Of a DNA stretch of 24,191 nt, positions 7,619-15,823 are shown in pieces; the stretch's first letter is position 1; the number at the start of each line of letters is the position of its first letter. Both the position numbers and the translations under genes were made by a program. This stretch comes from Chloroflexota bacterium (GTDB lineage Bacteria > Chloroflexota > Dormibacteria > CF-121). The notes under the pieces are model-generated. The model did no database searches, had not been told where the DNA came from, and saw only the letters and a list, made by a program, of their open reading frames with translations. The stretch is from assembly GCA_005889395.1 (NCBI GenBank), contig VBFX01000115.1, positions 1-24,191 on the forward strand. The letters are read 5' to 3'.

Positions 7619-8182
7619 CTAGCCACCACCTCCCTTTCGGTTCTTGAGAAGCGGGAGCGGATCGACCGGCACGCCCGCGATGCGCACCTCGAAATGGAGG
7701 TGCGGTCCGGTACTGTTGCCGGTCGATCCCATGAGGGCGATCGGTTGTCCCGCGGCAACGACGTCGCCCGGCTGCACGAGCGGCCAGTCGAGGTGGCCGT
7801 AGAGCGTGCTCAACTGAGGATCTCGGGTAATCAGGAGGTAGAGGCCGTAACCACCGCGCTCGCGTCGGATCGTCACCGTGCCGGCAGTGGCAGCGTAGAT
7901 GGGCGTGCCGAGCGGTCCGGCCAGGTCGATCCCGCTGTGGAAGTGATGGCCGGCGCATTGCGCCGACCAGGGCTCGATCTCGAGCGCGGTGCACCCGAAG
8001 GGCTGCGTGATCGTCGCGTGCGCGACCGGCGGCAGGAGCACGCCGGCGCCACCCTGCCCAGCCTGGACGACGATGCCGGCGGACAGCACGGGGACCATCA
8101 GGCAGGCGGCGACGGCGGTGAGCAGTGGCCGGCGCCAGGACCAGGCGAAGGCGGCGAGGCGTGCCGAGGTCAGCAGGGTCAT
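7619..8182 (-). CDS. M23-family peptidoglycan endopeptidase, membrane-anchored
   Basis: This 187-residue protein has an N-terminal signal anchor (RR, then a hydrophobic helix at about 19-40) followed by a complete LytM/M23 zinc peptidase domain (about 55-180). Ligand motifs are HSGID (H82, D86) and GPHLHFE (H161, H163), with YGHL (H130) as a supporting histidine. The family cleaves peptide cross-links in peptidoglycan outside the membrane, so a wall-opening role is likely. The start ATG overlaps the TGA of the TrbL-like gene (ATGA). It is the last gene of the operon that begins at 9665. In type IV secretion systems a wall hydrolase is often encoded next to the VirB6/TrbL subunit, which is the best clue to its job here. 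Confidence 0.88.
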   Translation of the reverse strand: MTLLTSARLAAFAWSWRRPLLTAVAACLMVPVLSAGIVVQAGQGGAGVLLPPVAHATITQPFGCTALEIEPWSAQCAGHHFHSGIDLAGPLGTPIYAATAGTVTIRRERGGYGLYLLITRDPQLSTLYGHLDWPLVQPGDVVAAGQPIALMGSTGNSTGPHLHFEVRIAGVPVDPLPLLKNRKGGGG

Positions 8183-8976
8183 GCGCTCGAGGTCCGGGCT
8201 GTCTTCGCCGCCATAGCGCCCTTGACCGCCTGCTTGCCCAGGCCCTCAGCGAAGTGCTGCGCCTTCGACTCGAAGTGCGAGGACGCGTTCATCAGCCCCG
8301 GCACCTTGATCAGCAGGTAGAGCACGGCAACCCCGTAGAGCGCCTCAAGCGGCCGGGCACCAATTTGGTCGGCAAAGACGCTGGCGAAGCGCAGCACCAG
8401 CACCTGCCCAAACTGCATAAAGACAGTGAGCAGAAACAAGCGGAGCCATGACTGCGCGTATCGCTTGGTTTCTGGAAGGATCATGCAGATCGATGCCAGG
8501 GGTGCGACGGCGAGGAGCACGACCAGCAAGGCGAAGCGCACGACATAGGTAAAGGCGACGATCACCAGCATCACGGCGATCGCCAGCCGGATCACGATCT
8601 CGAAGAGAGGCAGGCCGAAGCCATTCGTCATGGCAAAGGCCCAGGGCATCCGTGGGGATCCTCCCGGGAAAGGCTGGGTCCAGATCGCGTGGACCAGGGC
8701 ATTGTTCAAGTCGATGGCCATCTGGCCGAAGAGCAACGCGAAGTGAGCCATGACGATCGCGGCCATCGCCCGCGGCAGGGTGACCTTCAATGTGTAGTGG
8801 GCGCGAAAGCTGTGTTCCCACTGGCTGCGAAGGAACGCCCAGGTAAAGACCAGCACCAGCAGCACGTCCGCGATGGCCAGCGTCAGGTGGAACATCGCCT
8901 GCAAAGCGGGCTCGTCGGTCAACGGACGCGGCGTGAGCGTCGAAAGGTCGTGGGTGCTGAGCAGGTAGGTCTCCAC
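8179..8976 (-). CDS. Polytopic membrane protein, TrbL/VirB6-like
   Basis: This protein has five or six hydrophobic segments in the 265-residue form: about 28-48, 68-90, 120-140, 138-162, 183-205 and 212-226. The central part, with an alternation of small residues and the APLASICMILPETKRYAQSWLRLFL segment, resembles the TrbL/VirB6 inner-membrane channel proteins of type IV secretion, judged by pattern only. The tail (about 230-265) is hydrophilic and Ala/Lys-rich. The start is uncertain. GTG at 8976 is the first conventional start codon, but the frame is open back to 9060 and encodes a helix-like LEIFSALITGFFNNLIND, so CTG at 9057 may be the true start. It lies between a 76-aa two-helix protein and the M23 peptidase. 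No VirB4-like ATPase is in the window. Confidence 0.65.
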   Translation of the reverse strand: METYLLSTHDLSTLTPRPLTDEPALQAMFHLTLAIADVLLVLVFTWAFLRSQWEHSFRAHYTLKVTLPRAMAAIVMAHFALLFGQMAIDLNNALVHAIWTQPFPGGSPRMPWAFAMTNGFGLPLFEIVIRLAIAVMLVIVAFTYVVRFALLVVLLAVAPLASICMILPETKRYAQSWLRLFLLTVFMQFGQVLVLRFASVFADQIGARPLEALYGVAVLYLLIKVPGLMNASSHFESKAQHFAEGLGKQAVKGAMAAKTARTSSA

Positions 8977-9069
8977 GTTCCCGGCAATGGAATCGCGAAC
9001 GTCGTTGATCAGGTTGTTGAAGAAACCGGTGATGAGAGCGGAGAAGATCTCTAACAGGTTTCAAGCCGG

Positions 9070-9300
9070 CTAGTGATTGACCGAATCAACGAGGACGCGG
9101 ACCAGCAGGCCGGCCATCTCCACCCCGATAGTGCCGAAGACGATGCGGCCGATCCATCGCTTGGCCTCCATCACACTCCGAGGTTCGATCGCGATCATCT
9201 TCCAAATGAAGGCGCATACGAATGCCAGGGCGCCAATGCTGCCGGTCAAACCCTGGGCGTAGCTGGTCCAGACCTCGATCAGGTGCTTGAGTTGATCCAT
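9070..9300 (-). CDS. Small two-helix membrane protein, possibly TrbC/VirB2-like
   Basis: This 76-residue protein starts at ATG 9300, which overlaps the stop of the preceding gene (TGATG). It has two predicted transmembrane helices (about 17-36 and 52-70) separated by a short polar loop containing EPRSVMEAKRW. Size and topology resemble the VirB2/TrbC pilin or MPF small subunits, but there is no cleavable signal peptide and no diagnostic residue. The identification therefore rests mainly on its neighbour, the TrbL-like protein. A longer open frame upstream is coding for the previous gene in another frame. Confidence 0.6.
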   Translation of the reverse strand: MDQLKHLIEVWTSYAQGLTGSIGALAFVCAFIWKMIAIEPRSVMEAKRWIGRIVFGTIGVEMAGLLVRVLVDSVNH

Positions 9301-9665
9301 CAGCGACTGGCTGGAAAGTGCGCGCTGACCTGGGATTGGACATAACGTTCGATCGCGGCCATCAGACGCCGCAGCACGTCCCACTCCTCGATCACCAGGT
9401 CATGGTCCTGCTGGCCAAATTTGCGAAAGAGGTCCTGCCCAAGCCCCGGAGCGCTACTCGCCGGCGGTGACGGCCGCCGAGCGGGGACCAGTGCCGGCGT
9501 GTCAACGCTGGGAACAACGCCCGGCTGCGTCGTCGGCAGCACGAGGGGTGGCGGGCGAAAGGCGATGCGGTGCGGCTGCATCGCCAGGTGAATCCCGATT
9601 CCGGTGAAGGCGGCGAGCATGGTGACCTCGCCACCGATCAAGGCGAGTTTCCACGATGGGCGCAT
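9300..9665 (-). CDS. Single-pass membrane protein with proline-rich linker, unknown
   Basis: This 121-residue protein is the first gene of the TrbL-like/M23 operon. A hydrophobic helix lies at about 7-28 after a short basic head (MRPSWK), so it is a type II anchor. A proline-rich linker follows (about 30-75, with PPPLVLP and ARRPSPPASS), then an amphipathic, possibly coiled-coil end (about 80-115). The start ATG 9665 has a clear ribosome binding site (GAGGAG, six-base spacing). The open frame continues upstream across the promoter and was rejected there. The layout (anchor, Pro-rich stalk, helical end) is reminiscent of periplasm- or wall-spanning secretion components, but no family is recognised. 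Confidence 0.65.
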   Translation of the reverse strand: MRPSWKLALIGGEVTMLAAFTGIGIHLAMQPHRIAFRPPPLVLPTTQPGVVPSVDTPALVPARRPSPPASSAPGLGQDLFRKFGQQDHDLVIEEWDVLRRLMAAIERYVQSQVSAHFPASR

Positions 9666-9705
9666 GGGCGACTCCTCGAGCGGATTGGCAGCCGACAACC
9701 CTGCC

Positions 9706-9734
9706 ATCCTTACACATATCTGTGTATTTGTCAA
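9706..9734 (-). promoter_or_regulatory. Promoter with palindromic operator for the TrbL-like/M23 operon
   Basis: On the minus strand a perfect TTGACA (9734-9729) is followed after 16-17 bases by a weak -10 (TAAGGA or AAGGAT, 9712-9706). The spacer holds a perfect inverted repeat TACACA-GATA-TGTGTA (9726-9711). A repressor bound here would block RNA polymerase. The repressor is not encoded in the operon itself. Confidence 0.6.
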
Positions 9735-9743
9735 GACGAATAT

Positions 9744-10865
9744 CTATCGGCCGACCAGTAGCGCCCTCCACCCGCCGGAGTGCCGTGAGGCCTTGACGAG
9801 AAACGCCGTAAACGCCGGCCACCACAGACAGTCGTTCGTAAGAATGGTGAGACCGAACAGCAGCGGCAGCGTGTGTGCGTGAAGGGCCCAAAGGAACCCC
9901 AGCGGCCCCAGCAACTTGCCCAGGAGCGCGATCACCACCAAATGACGATGCCGCAGGGGATCACGAGCGACCCACCAGTACGCCGGAGCGTACACGAGGA
10001 CCATCATGCCGAGCGCCTGCCAGCTGGCAATCTCGTTTGACGGTGGCATCCCAATCAGCCGGAAGAACGATACCGGCCAGACGATGACCAGTAGGCCCCA
10101 GGCGAGGTTGTAGGCCGCCGCCGCGTAAAACCACGGTCGGTACCTTTGAAGCGAGACGCCGTCAGACCCGTTGGGCCTCGTGCCATTGAGCCCTTCACGC
10201 CGGACGGCGAAGGTTCCGTCGTAGCCGAAGATCGCGCCCAAGAACCGATGGCTGACGACGAGATCGACCGAGATGTTCTCCGACACGGCTCGTTCGATTG
10301 CCTTGACGGCGACCTGGAAGACGCCTGGAATCGGCAGCCGCAACCGGCCGGCGCGCATCTGCAAGCGGCCCGTTGTGATCTCGATGGCGTCGCCGGCGAG
10401 CACACGAATGCGCCAGGGAACCTCGATCAAGCCGCGTGGACCAATTCGCTCCACAACACCGGACTGAGGCAGGTATCTCATCGTAGCGTCGAATCGCCGC
10501 GACTTAACAAAGGCGAAGGTGCGTCGCCATGTCGCGCCTTCGTCAACCCTGGCGATCGTCATCGAGGCCGGAACATCGCAGCCCGACTCGGGAAAGAGGA
10601 TGTCGAATCGAGCCAGCACCGAGAACAAGGGGCGCAGCCAGACGTGGCGGTGCCAGATATGATGCATCGTTCCGTCAAGGCGCACCCGATGACGACGGTC
10701 GACGCCAAGGAATTGATCGGCGAGCGGTCTGGCGAGGCGGTGGCGGTATCGGCCCAGCACGGGGGCTAAGGGGCCGGCAGGAGTCTCGGTCCGGACGTCG
10801 TCAGCGGCGCCCGAGCGCTTCCTCGAGGGCCTCATGGAGCCTGCCCAATCGAAATCGGTACCCAT
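9744..10865 (-). CDS. DUF4166-like protein with C-terminal membrane domain
   Basis: The N-terminal half (about 30-215 of 373 residues) looks like the DUF4166 domain of unknown function, with the MHHIWHR, GATWRRTFAF and LRLPIPGVF segments. The C-terminal half (about 240-365) has four hydrophobic helices (WFYAAAAYNLAWGLLVIVW, ALGMMVLVYAPAYWW, LVVIALLGKLLGPLGFL, LPLLFGLTILTNDCLWW). In other bacteria DUF4166 is often fused or adjacent to a TIGR01777 epimerase, and here that epimerase is the upstream gene. The ATG at 10865 overlaps the epimerase by 65 bases; ATG 10835 is an alternative start with less overlap. Function and substrate are unknown. Confidence 0.75.
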   Translation of the reverse strand: MGTDFDWAGSMRPSRKRSGAADDVRTETPAGPLAPVLGRYRHRLARPLADQFLGVDRRHRVRLDGTMHHIWHRHVWLRPLFSVLARFDILFPESGCDVPASMTIARVDEGATWRRTFAFVKSRRFDATMRYLPQSGVVERIGPRGLIEVPWRIRVLAGDAIEITTGRLQMRAGRLRLPIPGVFQVAVKAIERAVSENISVDLVVSHRFLGAIFGYDGTFAVRREGLNGTRPNGSDGVSLQRYRPWFYAAAAYNLAWGLLVIVWPVSFFRLIGMPPSNEIASWQALGMMVLVYAPAYWWVARDPLRHRHLVVIALLGKLLGPLGFLWALHAHTLPLLFGLTILTNDCLWWPAFTAFLVKASRHSGGWRALLVGR

Positions 10866-11721
10866 ACGTCAGTGCCTTCGCCGGCTCAGCGTGGCGGCCA
10901 TGCAACAGGAGCTGCGCCTCTTTGCCCAGCACGAGCCTGAGCGCAAACGCCGGCGCTGGAAACACCGCCGGACGATGCAGTACGCGACCGATTTCCTTGG
11001 CGATATCCCGCTCGCGCCTGATATCCGGTGCCACCGCGTTGACCGGGCCGCTCACGCGCGTATCCTCGAGCGCCAGCCGATAGATCCCGACGATGTCGTC
11101 GATGTGAATCCAGGTAAACCACTGCCGGCCGTTGCCCAGCGGACCGCCGATGAAGAACCGAAATGGCAGCGTCAGCAGTCGAAAGGCGAGCGCCTCGCGG
11201 CCGAACACCATCGCGGTGCGGATCCGGGCGACCCGAACGCCCAGCGGCTCGGCCTTCTGTGCCTCGGCCTCCCATTGCTGGCTGAGCCGGGCGAGGAACG
11301 AATCGCCGGGGTCGCTGTCTTCCATGATGGCCGCATCGCCACGGTCCCCGTAGTAGTCGATGCCCGAGGCACTGACGAGCACCGATGGCCGACGATCGGC
11401 CGGGGTCTGCCCGAGCGCCTCCACCAGGGCGGCCGTCGCGGACAACCGGCTCGAGAGGAGCTCCGCCATCCGTTGCCGCGTCCATGGCCGGCTGCCGATA
11501 CTGGCGCCGGCGAGGTTGACAACACCCTGCGCTCCCGCGAGTTCCCCCACCCAGTCGCCGTGCGCGCTGCGCGCGTCCCAGGTGACGTAGCGAACATCCT
11601 TCGGTGGGTCCTTCATTACCAGTTGCCGGCTGAGAACGACCACGTCATGGCCGTCGCTGGCCAGGCTCTCCGCCAGGCGGCGGCCGATAAAGCCCGATCC
11701 ACCACTGATCAGGACTTTCAT
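10801..11721 (-). CDS. TIGR01777-family NAD-dependent epimerase (SDR superfamily)
   Basis: This 306-residue Rossmann-fold protein has the nucleotide-binding motif GGSGFIGRRLAE (7-18) and VVNLAGASI. The sequence ASGIDYYGDRGD fits the SDR active-site tyrosine region, and WFTWIHIDDIVG is typical of TIGR01777/YfcH. The C-terminal domain ends with RFRLGRLHEALEEALG, another family hallmark (yrF...l..aL...lg). Length is standard. The physiological substrate of this family is not established. The DUF4166 gene overlaps its 3' end, so they probably form a two-gene unit. Confidence 0.9.
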   Translation of the reverse strand: MKVLISGGSGFIGRRLAESLASDGHDVVVLSRQLVMKDPPKDVRYVTWDARSAHGDWVGELAGAQGVVNLAGASIGSRPWTRQRMAELLSSRLSATAALVEALGQTPADRRPSVLVSASGIDYYGDRGDAAIMEDSDPGDSFLARLSQQWEAEAQKAEPLGVRVARIRTAMVFGREALAFRLLTLPFRFFIGGPLGNGRQWFTWIHIDDIVGIYRLALEDTRVSGPVNAVAPDIRRERDIAKEIGRVLHRPAVFPAPAFALRLVLGKEAQLLLHGRHAEPAKALTYGYRFRLGRLHEALEEALGRR

Positions 11722-11786
11722 CCTCTTACTATGCTCGCCGCGGCGAACGGCGACCGCGATCGGGCGGCGGCCTGATCAGCGGGCCG

Positions 11787-13286
11787 TCAGGGATTGAAGC
11801 TACGCGTCCGGCGTTCGGTGCGAGCCTGCTGCAGGCCTTCGTCGGCCAGGGAGAGCAGCGACACACGATCGAACTGACCGCGCTCGCTGGCGGCCACGCC
11901 GGTATCGACCGCGAGCCGGACGATGTCACCGTTCGGACTAGCCGCATAGGGATGCTCCTCGAGAATCGACCGCAGCCGATCCGCCTGCCGGACCGCGACC
12001 GCCCGATCGGCTTCCGGGACGACGAGACAAAACTGGCCGTCCTTGATGCGGGCCAGCGTGTTGACGCGGCGCGTCTTCGAACGGATGACCGCCACGAATT
12101 CGCGGAGCATCCGGCTGAGGCCACCCTCGCCGTACTTGCCGCGCAGGACTTCGAAGGCTTCGATCTCGAACAGCACGACCGCGAGGTCGTGGTTGTGACG
12201 CGAGGCGCGACTGACCTCTTTTTCAAGGAGGTCCACCAGGAACGCCTGGCTGTGGGCTCCTGACTGGGCGTCGAGCAGGGCGAGCTTCTCCGCCTGGATC
12301 AGCTTGCGACCCATCATCAACGCATACAGACCCTCGCCGACAAAGCTCTCGAGCGCGGCCAGTGGCTCCTCGAGGTCATCCCGCGGACGGTCGAAGCCCA
12401 CCACGATGGCGCCGAAGGTCCCCTTCCCCTTTTGCTCGGTGATCGGGACGCCGAGGATACTCCCCTCCTTGACGACGTCGTCCGTCAGGTAGCGTGACCA
12501 GGCACTCTTGGAAATGTCGGGGACGCTCACGCTCCGGTCGGCGTGGCGCACCCATTCGGCGATGCCCTCCAATAACCGGCGCTTGGCCTCAACGAGGCGG
12601 TCCGGTGCGGGTTGGTCGTATCCCGAGGCGAGGTCCGCCCCGTTGTCATCCAGCATCAGCACCAGGGCGTAGTCGGCACCGGTCAGATAGAGGATGGCAT
12701 CGACGACGTGCTGCGACAGCATCTGGGAGTTCGACTCGGCGATCTGCGACTGCAGGCGCCGCAGCGTGTGCCCCACACGTTCGGCGGCTTGCATCTCGGC
12801 CAGGAGGTTGAGCCCCACGGAGACGAGCTCGCCCGCCCCCAGCAGCTTCTCGGCATCCCGTTCCTGGACGGCATCAGCGGCCTGGATCAAATCGTCGGGA
12901 AAGACCCGGAGCTGGAACGCCAGCTCAGCTAACTCTTCAACCGCGTTGGGGGCAAATTTCACGGCCGGGCCCAGGACGGCACCGATCTGCAGCTCTTTCT
13001 CGCTGCGAACCGGGGCGATGAAATGCCCGACCCCCGACTTGCAGACCCCCATCGTTTCCTCGTTGCGTTTGAGGAACTGTGGATCGTTGTAGAGGGGACA
13101 GACTTTCCGCTCCTGCAACAGCCGGCAGTATCGCGGATAGTCTTCGACCGGCGTCAGTGGATGCGCGTCAAGGTCGAAGACCTGGAGCTTGAGCCCGGTG
13201 GAGGCCTGGAACCGGTCTACCATCCGGGCGAACTCCGGGCTGCTGACAAGGACGCCGAGCTCGCCCTCCTGCGGTTCTGCCTGCAT
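11787..13286 (-). CDS. PocR-GAF-degenerate GGDEF sensor protein
   Basis: The 499-residue cytosolic protein has three parts. A PocR-type ligand-binding domain (about 13-165) carries Cys54, Cys63 and Cys82 in the usual spacing and GHFIAPV. A GAF domain follows (about 185-340). A C-terminal GGDEF-like domain (about 350-495) has lost the signature: the position of GGDEF reads KDGQF (415-419). It probably does not make cyclic di-GMP and may act as a sensor or GTP/ligand-responsive module. No DNA-binding or kinase domain is present, so its output is unclear. It diverges from the ABC exporter genes across a 169-base gap and could sense something linked to that exporter. ATG 13286 is the first start in frame with a clear domain. 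Confidence 0.8.
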   Translation of the reverse strand: MQAEPQEGELGVLVSSPEFARMVDRFQASTGLKLQVFDLDAHPLTPVEDYPRYCRLLQERKVCPLYNDPQFLKRNEETMGVCKSGVGHFIAPVRSEKELQIGAVLGPAVKFAPNAVEELAELAFQLRVFPDDLIQAADAVQERDAEKLLGAGELVSVGLNLLAEMQAAERVGHTLRRLQSQIAESNSQMLSQHVVDAILYLTGADYALVLMLDDNGADLASGYDQPAPDRLVEAKRRLLEGIAEWVRHADRSVSVPDISKSAWSRYLTDDVVKEGSILGVPITEQKGKGTFGAIVVGFDRPRDDLEEPLAALESFVGEGLYALMMGRKLIQAEKLALLDAQSGAHSQAFLVDLLEKEVSRASRHNHDLAVVLFEIEAFEVLRGKYGEGGLSRMLREFVAVIRSKTRRVNTLARIKDGQFCLVVPEADRAVAVRQADRLRSILEEHPYAASPNGDIVRLAVDTGVAASERGQFDRVSLLSLADEGLQQARTERRTRSFNP

Positions 13287-13334
13287 CTTGCTGACCGGCC
13301 TCTTCGGTATGGGTCAAAGCAACAACGCTGTAAC

Positions 13335-13354
13335 GGCGCAAAACCTGTTGCGCC
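13335..13354. other. Hairpin in the divergent intergenic region
   Basis: GGCGCAA (13335-13341) pairs with TTGCGCC (13348-13354) around a six-base loop, in the 169-base gap between the PocR gene and the ABC exporter. No T-tract follows on either strand. It could be an operator or a leader hairpin of the minus-strand gene. The rest of the gap holds only the -10-like box near 13442. Confidence 0.35.
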
Positions 13355-13441
13355 GAGGCCGCCGGCCGCCCAATTCGGGCTGAATTCGCCGGAAGCCGCC
13401 TTTACGCAGCTATTTTAGGCGGGTTTTTCGGGCTCCCCCGC

Positions 13442-13447
13442 TAGACT
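13442..13447 (+). promoter_or_regulatory. -10 box for a leaderless ABC exporter transcript
   Basis: TAGACT lies eight bases before GTG 13456 of the ATPase gene. There is no ribosome binding site in front of either candidate start, so transcription would begin at or next to the start codon. No convincing -35 box is seen. Confidence 0.4.
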
Positions 13448-13455
13448 TGGGCACG

Positions 13456-14220
13456 GTGCTGTCCACCCGGCTCCTCACCAAGCGCTACGGCAGCCTGACC
13501 GCCGTGGAAGACCTGGACCTGGAGGTGGGACCTGGGGAGTTGTTCGGCTTTTTGGGGCCCAACGGCGCCGGCAAGACGACCACGATCAAGATGCTGGTCG
13601 GCCTGCTCCGCCCGACCAGCGGCGCCGCCCGGGTGGCGGGCGTCGACATCCTGGCTGAGCCCGAGCGGGCGAAGGCGCGCATCGGATACGTACCGGACGC
13701 GGCGACGCTCTACGACAAGCTCAGCGCCCGAGAGTTCCTGGAGTTTTCCGGCGATCTCTATCACGTCGAGCAACGGCTTCGTGATCGCCGGATCGAGGCG
13801 CTGTTGAAACTCTTCGATCTCCGTGATCGGGGTAATGACTTCCTCTCCGGCTATTCCCGCGGGATGCGGCAGAAGGTATCATTGGCCGCCGCCTTGCTTC
13901 ACGACCCGCAGGTCCTCTTCCTCGACGAGCCCACCGTCGGCCTCGATCCACAGAGTGCGCGCCAGATGAAGGACATCCTCCAGGACTTCTGCAAGGAGGG
14001 CAAGACGGTTTTCTTTTCAACCCATATCCTCGAAATCGCCGAGCGGATGTGCACGCGGCTCGCCATCATCAACCACGGCCGGCTAGTCGCCATGGGCAGC
14101 CTGCAGGAGTTGCGCCACATGGTCGGACAGGACGGACAATCGCTGGAGCAGATCTTTCTCGAGCTCACGGGGAGCCGCGAGGAGGACGTCAGCGCCGTCT
14201 TACGTGGCCTCGAGGAATAG
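13456..14220 (+). CDS. ABC transporter ATP-binding protein (ABC-2 exporter type)
   Basis: This 254-residue ATPase has Walker A GPNGAGKTTT, the Q-loop region RIGYVPDAATLYDKL, the signature SGYSRGMRQKVSLA, Walker B VLFLDEP with its catalytic glutamate, and the H-loop FFSTHI. These are the features of the CcmA/NatA/DrrA-like exporters. The GTG at 13456 is chosen because homologues begin about two residues before STRxLTKRYG; a TTG at 13447 is the alternative. A 17-base overlap links it to the permease gene. The substrate is unknown. Because no ribosome binding site is visible, it may be translated from a leaderless mRNA. Confidence 0.93.
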   Translation: MLSTRLLTKRYGSLTAVEDLDLEVGPGELFGFLGPNGAGKTTTIKMLVGLLRPTSGAARVAGVDILAEPERAKARIGYVPDAATLYDKLSAREFLEFSGDLYHVEQRLRDRRIEALLKLFDLRDRGNDFLSGYSRGMRQKVSLAAALLHDPQVLFLDEPTVGLDPQSARQMKDILQDFCKEGKTVFFSTHILEIAERMCTRLAIINHGRLVAMGSLQELRHMVGQDGQSLEQIFLELTGSREEDVSAVLRGLEE

Positions 14221-15823
14221 TCCCATCGACCGGGTCGTCGCCGGACTCCAGGTCGGGCTGCTCCTCTGGCGAGCCCAGCTGAAGATGTTCCTCAACCAGA
14301 CTCTGCGCAGCCATAAGCCCGGGCGGATCGCCGGTTCCATCGTCAGTGCGGCCGTCATCGTCATCGCCTGGTCGTGGGAGGCGATCATCACCTGGGTCGG
14401 CGTTCAAGCCTTGGTCTTCAGCCTCAACGCCTTGCTCCTCAATCCCGATCTGGACCTGCTGCTCGTTGCGCCGCTCCCAGTCGAGAGCGTGCTGGCCGGT
14501 CGAATGGTGGTCCAGGTGCTGCGACTCCTGGTGCTGAGCCTGGTGTTTACTCTGCCGGCTCTGCTCGTCCTCGCATTCGCCAATCACAACCTCTTGATCC
14601 CGCTGGTGTTCGCGATGCTCTACCTGCTCTATCCCGTGTCCGTTGTCGTCATCATCTCGCTGCTGAGCTTGCTCCTGGTCCGCTTCATTCCCGTCGGACG
14701 GGGCCGTGAAGTCGTGACCCTGTTCGGTGTCATCCTCGCGCTCGGCATCAACCTGCTCAACTTCCTCTTCAACCCGGCATTGCGGGATTCCGGCTTCGCC
14801 CGCCGGCCAGGAGTCCCCGCCTCGTTGCCCGATGTGCCGGTCGCCAGCGCGACCTGGCTGCCCTCCGGGTGGGCCGGCCGCAGCGCGGGAGCGATCCTGC
14901 GCGGTGACTTTGCCGTGGCGATCGAGTGGGCGCTGCTGCTGCTCGCCGTCTCAGCGGCGATCTTCGCTGCAGGGACGATCCTCAGCGGCCGGCTCTATCT
15001 TGCCGGCTGGATCCAGGCGGTCCCACCACGCCGGCGCCGCCTGCCAGGGTTGCGAACCCCCAGGTTGACCGGCGCCCTCCCGCTGCTGAGCCCGGTGCTG
15101 GCATCGATCGTGATCAAGGACTGGCGTATGCGAACCCGTGACCTCGCGCAGCTCATCCGCTTTGTGATGCCGGTCATCTTCATCTTCATCATCTTCGGCC
15201 TGCGTTTCGCTGGTTTGCGCAGCGCCGTGCAGAGCCTCGGTGAAGGACCGGCTCCGGCAATGGTTGGACTCGTCCCGGCCTGGATCCTGCTCTTCTCCTT
15301 GAGCATCTCACTAGGACTGACCGCCGTTAGTTTGGAAGGCAAGAGCATCTGGGTCTACGCCGTCTCGCCAAACACGACCCTGCGCTTTTTGCAGGGCAAG
15401 TGCTGGTCAGCCGCGCTGCCGACCGCCCTCCTGGTTGCGCTGGTAGCGATTGCCGCCGAAATCCTGATCCGACCTGGGTGGCTGTGGGCGGCAACGGCGA
15501 TTCTGCTCGCGGTCGCCCAGGCGGTGACGGTGACGACCCTCATGGTCGGCATCGGCGCTGTTTTCGCCCGCTTTGATTGGACCGACGCCCGGCGGATGTT
15601 GAACCCGATCGGGGCCTTCATCGGCATGGGGTTGTTTGCCGTGATCACCGGTGGTAGCGCGCTCCTGCTCGCGATTTCACTGGCGCTGGCGAGCGCAACT
15701 CGCTTCCCGGTCTTCAGCACCTGGCTTGCGGCGATGACGGTCTCTATCGGTGGCGCCGTCGTGGTGGCGATCCTCGGTGTACTGATCGGCAACGAGCGGT
15801 TGCGGGGCCTAGAGCTCGGCTGA
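14204..15823 (+). CDS. ABC transporter permease, large ABC-2-like exporter subunit
   Basis: This 539-residue polytopic protein has about twelve hydrophobic segments arranged in two halves (about 40-200 and 300-530). They are separated by a soluble part (about 200-235) and a basic linker with PPRRRRLPG (near 280). It pairs with the preceding ATPase: GTG 14204 overlaps the ATPase stop by 17 bases. The long two-half format resembles Gram-positive-type 'putative ABC exporter' permeases rather than a short ABC-2 subunit. The stop overlaps the convergent thymidine kinase gene by 15 bases. The cargo is unknown. Confidence 0.85.
   Translation: MASRNSPIDRVVAGLQVGLLLWRAQLKMFLNQTLRSHKPGRIAGSIVSAAVIVIAWSWEAIITWVGVQALVFSLNALLLNPDLDLLLVAPLPVESVLAGRMVVQVLRLLVLSLVFTLPALLVLAFANHNLLIPLVFAMLYLLYPVSVVVIISLLSLLLVRFIPVGRGREVVTLFGVILALGINLLNFLFNPALRDSGFARRPGVPASLPDVPVASATWLPSGWAGRSAGAILRGDFAVAIEWALLLLAVSAAIFAAGTILSGRLYLAGWIQAVPPRRRRLPGLRTPRLTGALPLLSPVLASIVIKDWRMRTRDLAQLIRFVMPVIFIFIIFGLRFAGLRSAVQSLGEGPAPAMVGLVPAWILLFSLSISLGLTAVSLEGKSIWVYAVSPNTTLRFLQGKCWSAALPTALLVALVAIAAEILIRPGWLWAATAILLAVAQAVTVTTLMVGIGAVFARFDWTDARRMLNPIGAFIGMGLFAVITGGSALLLAISLALASATRFPVFSTWLAAMTVSIGGAVVVAILGVLIGNERLRGLELG

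Noticed and set aside
8345..9064. A 239-codon frame over the TrbL-like gene
   Set aside because: It is shifted relative to the hydrophobic, domain-like frame and is rich in Arg/Pro, typical of a shadow.
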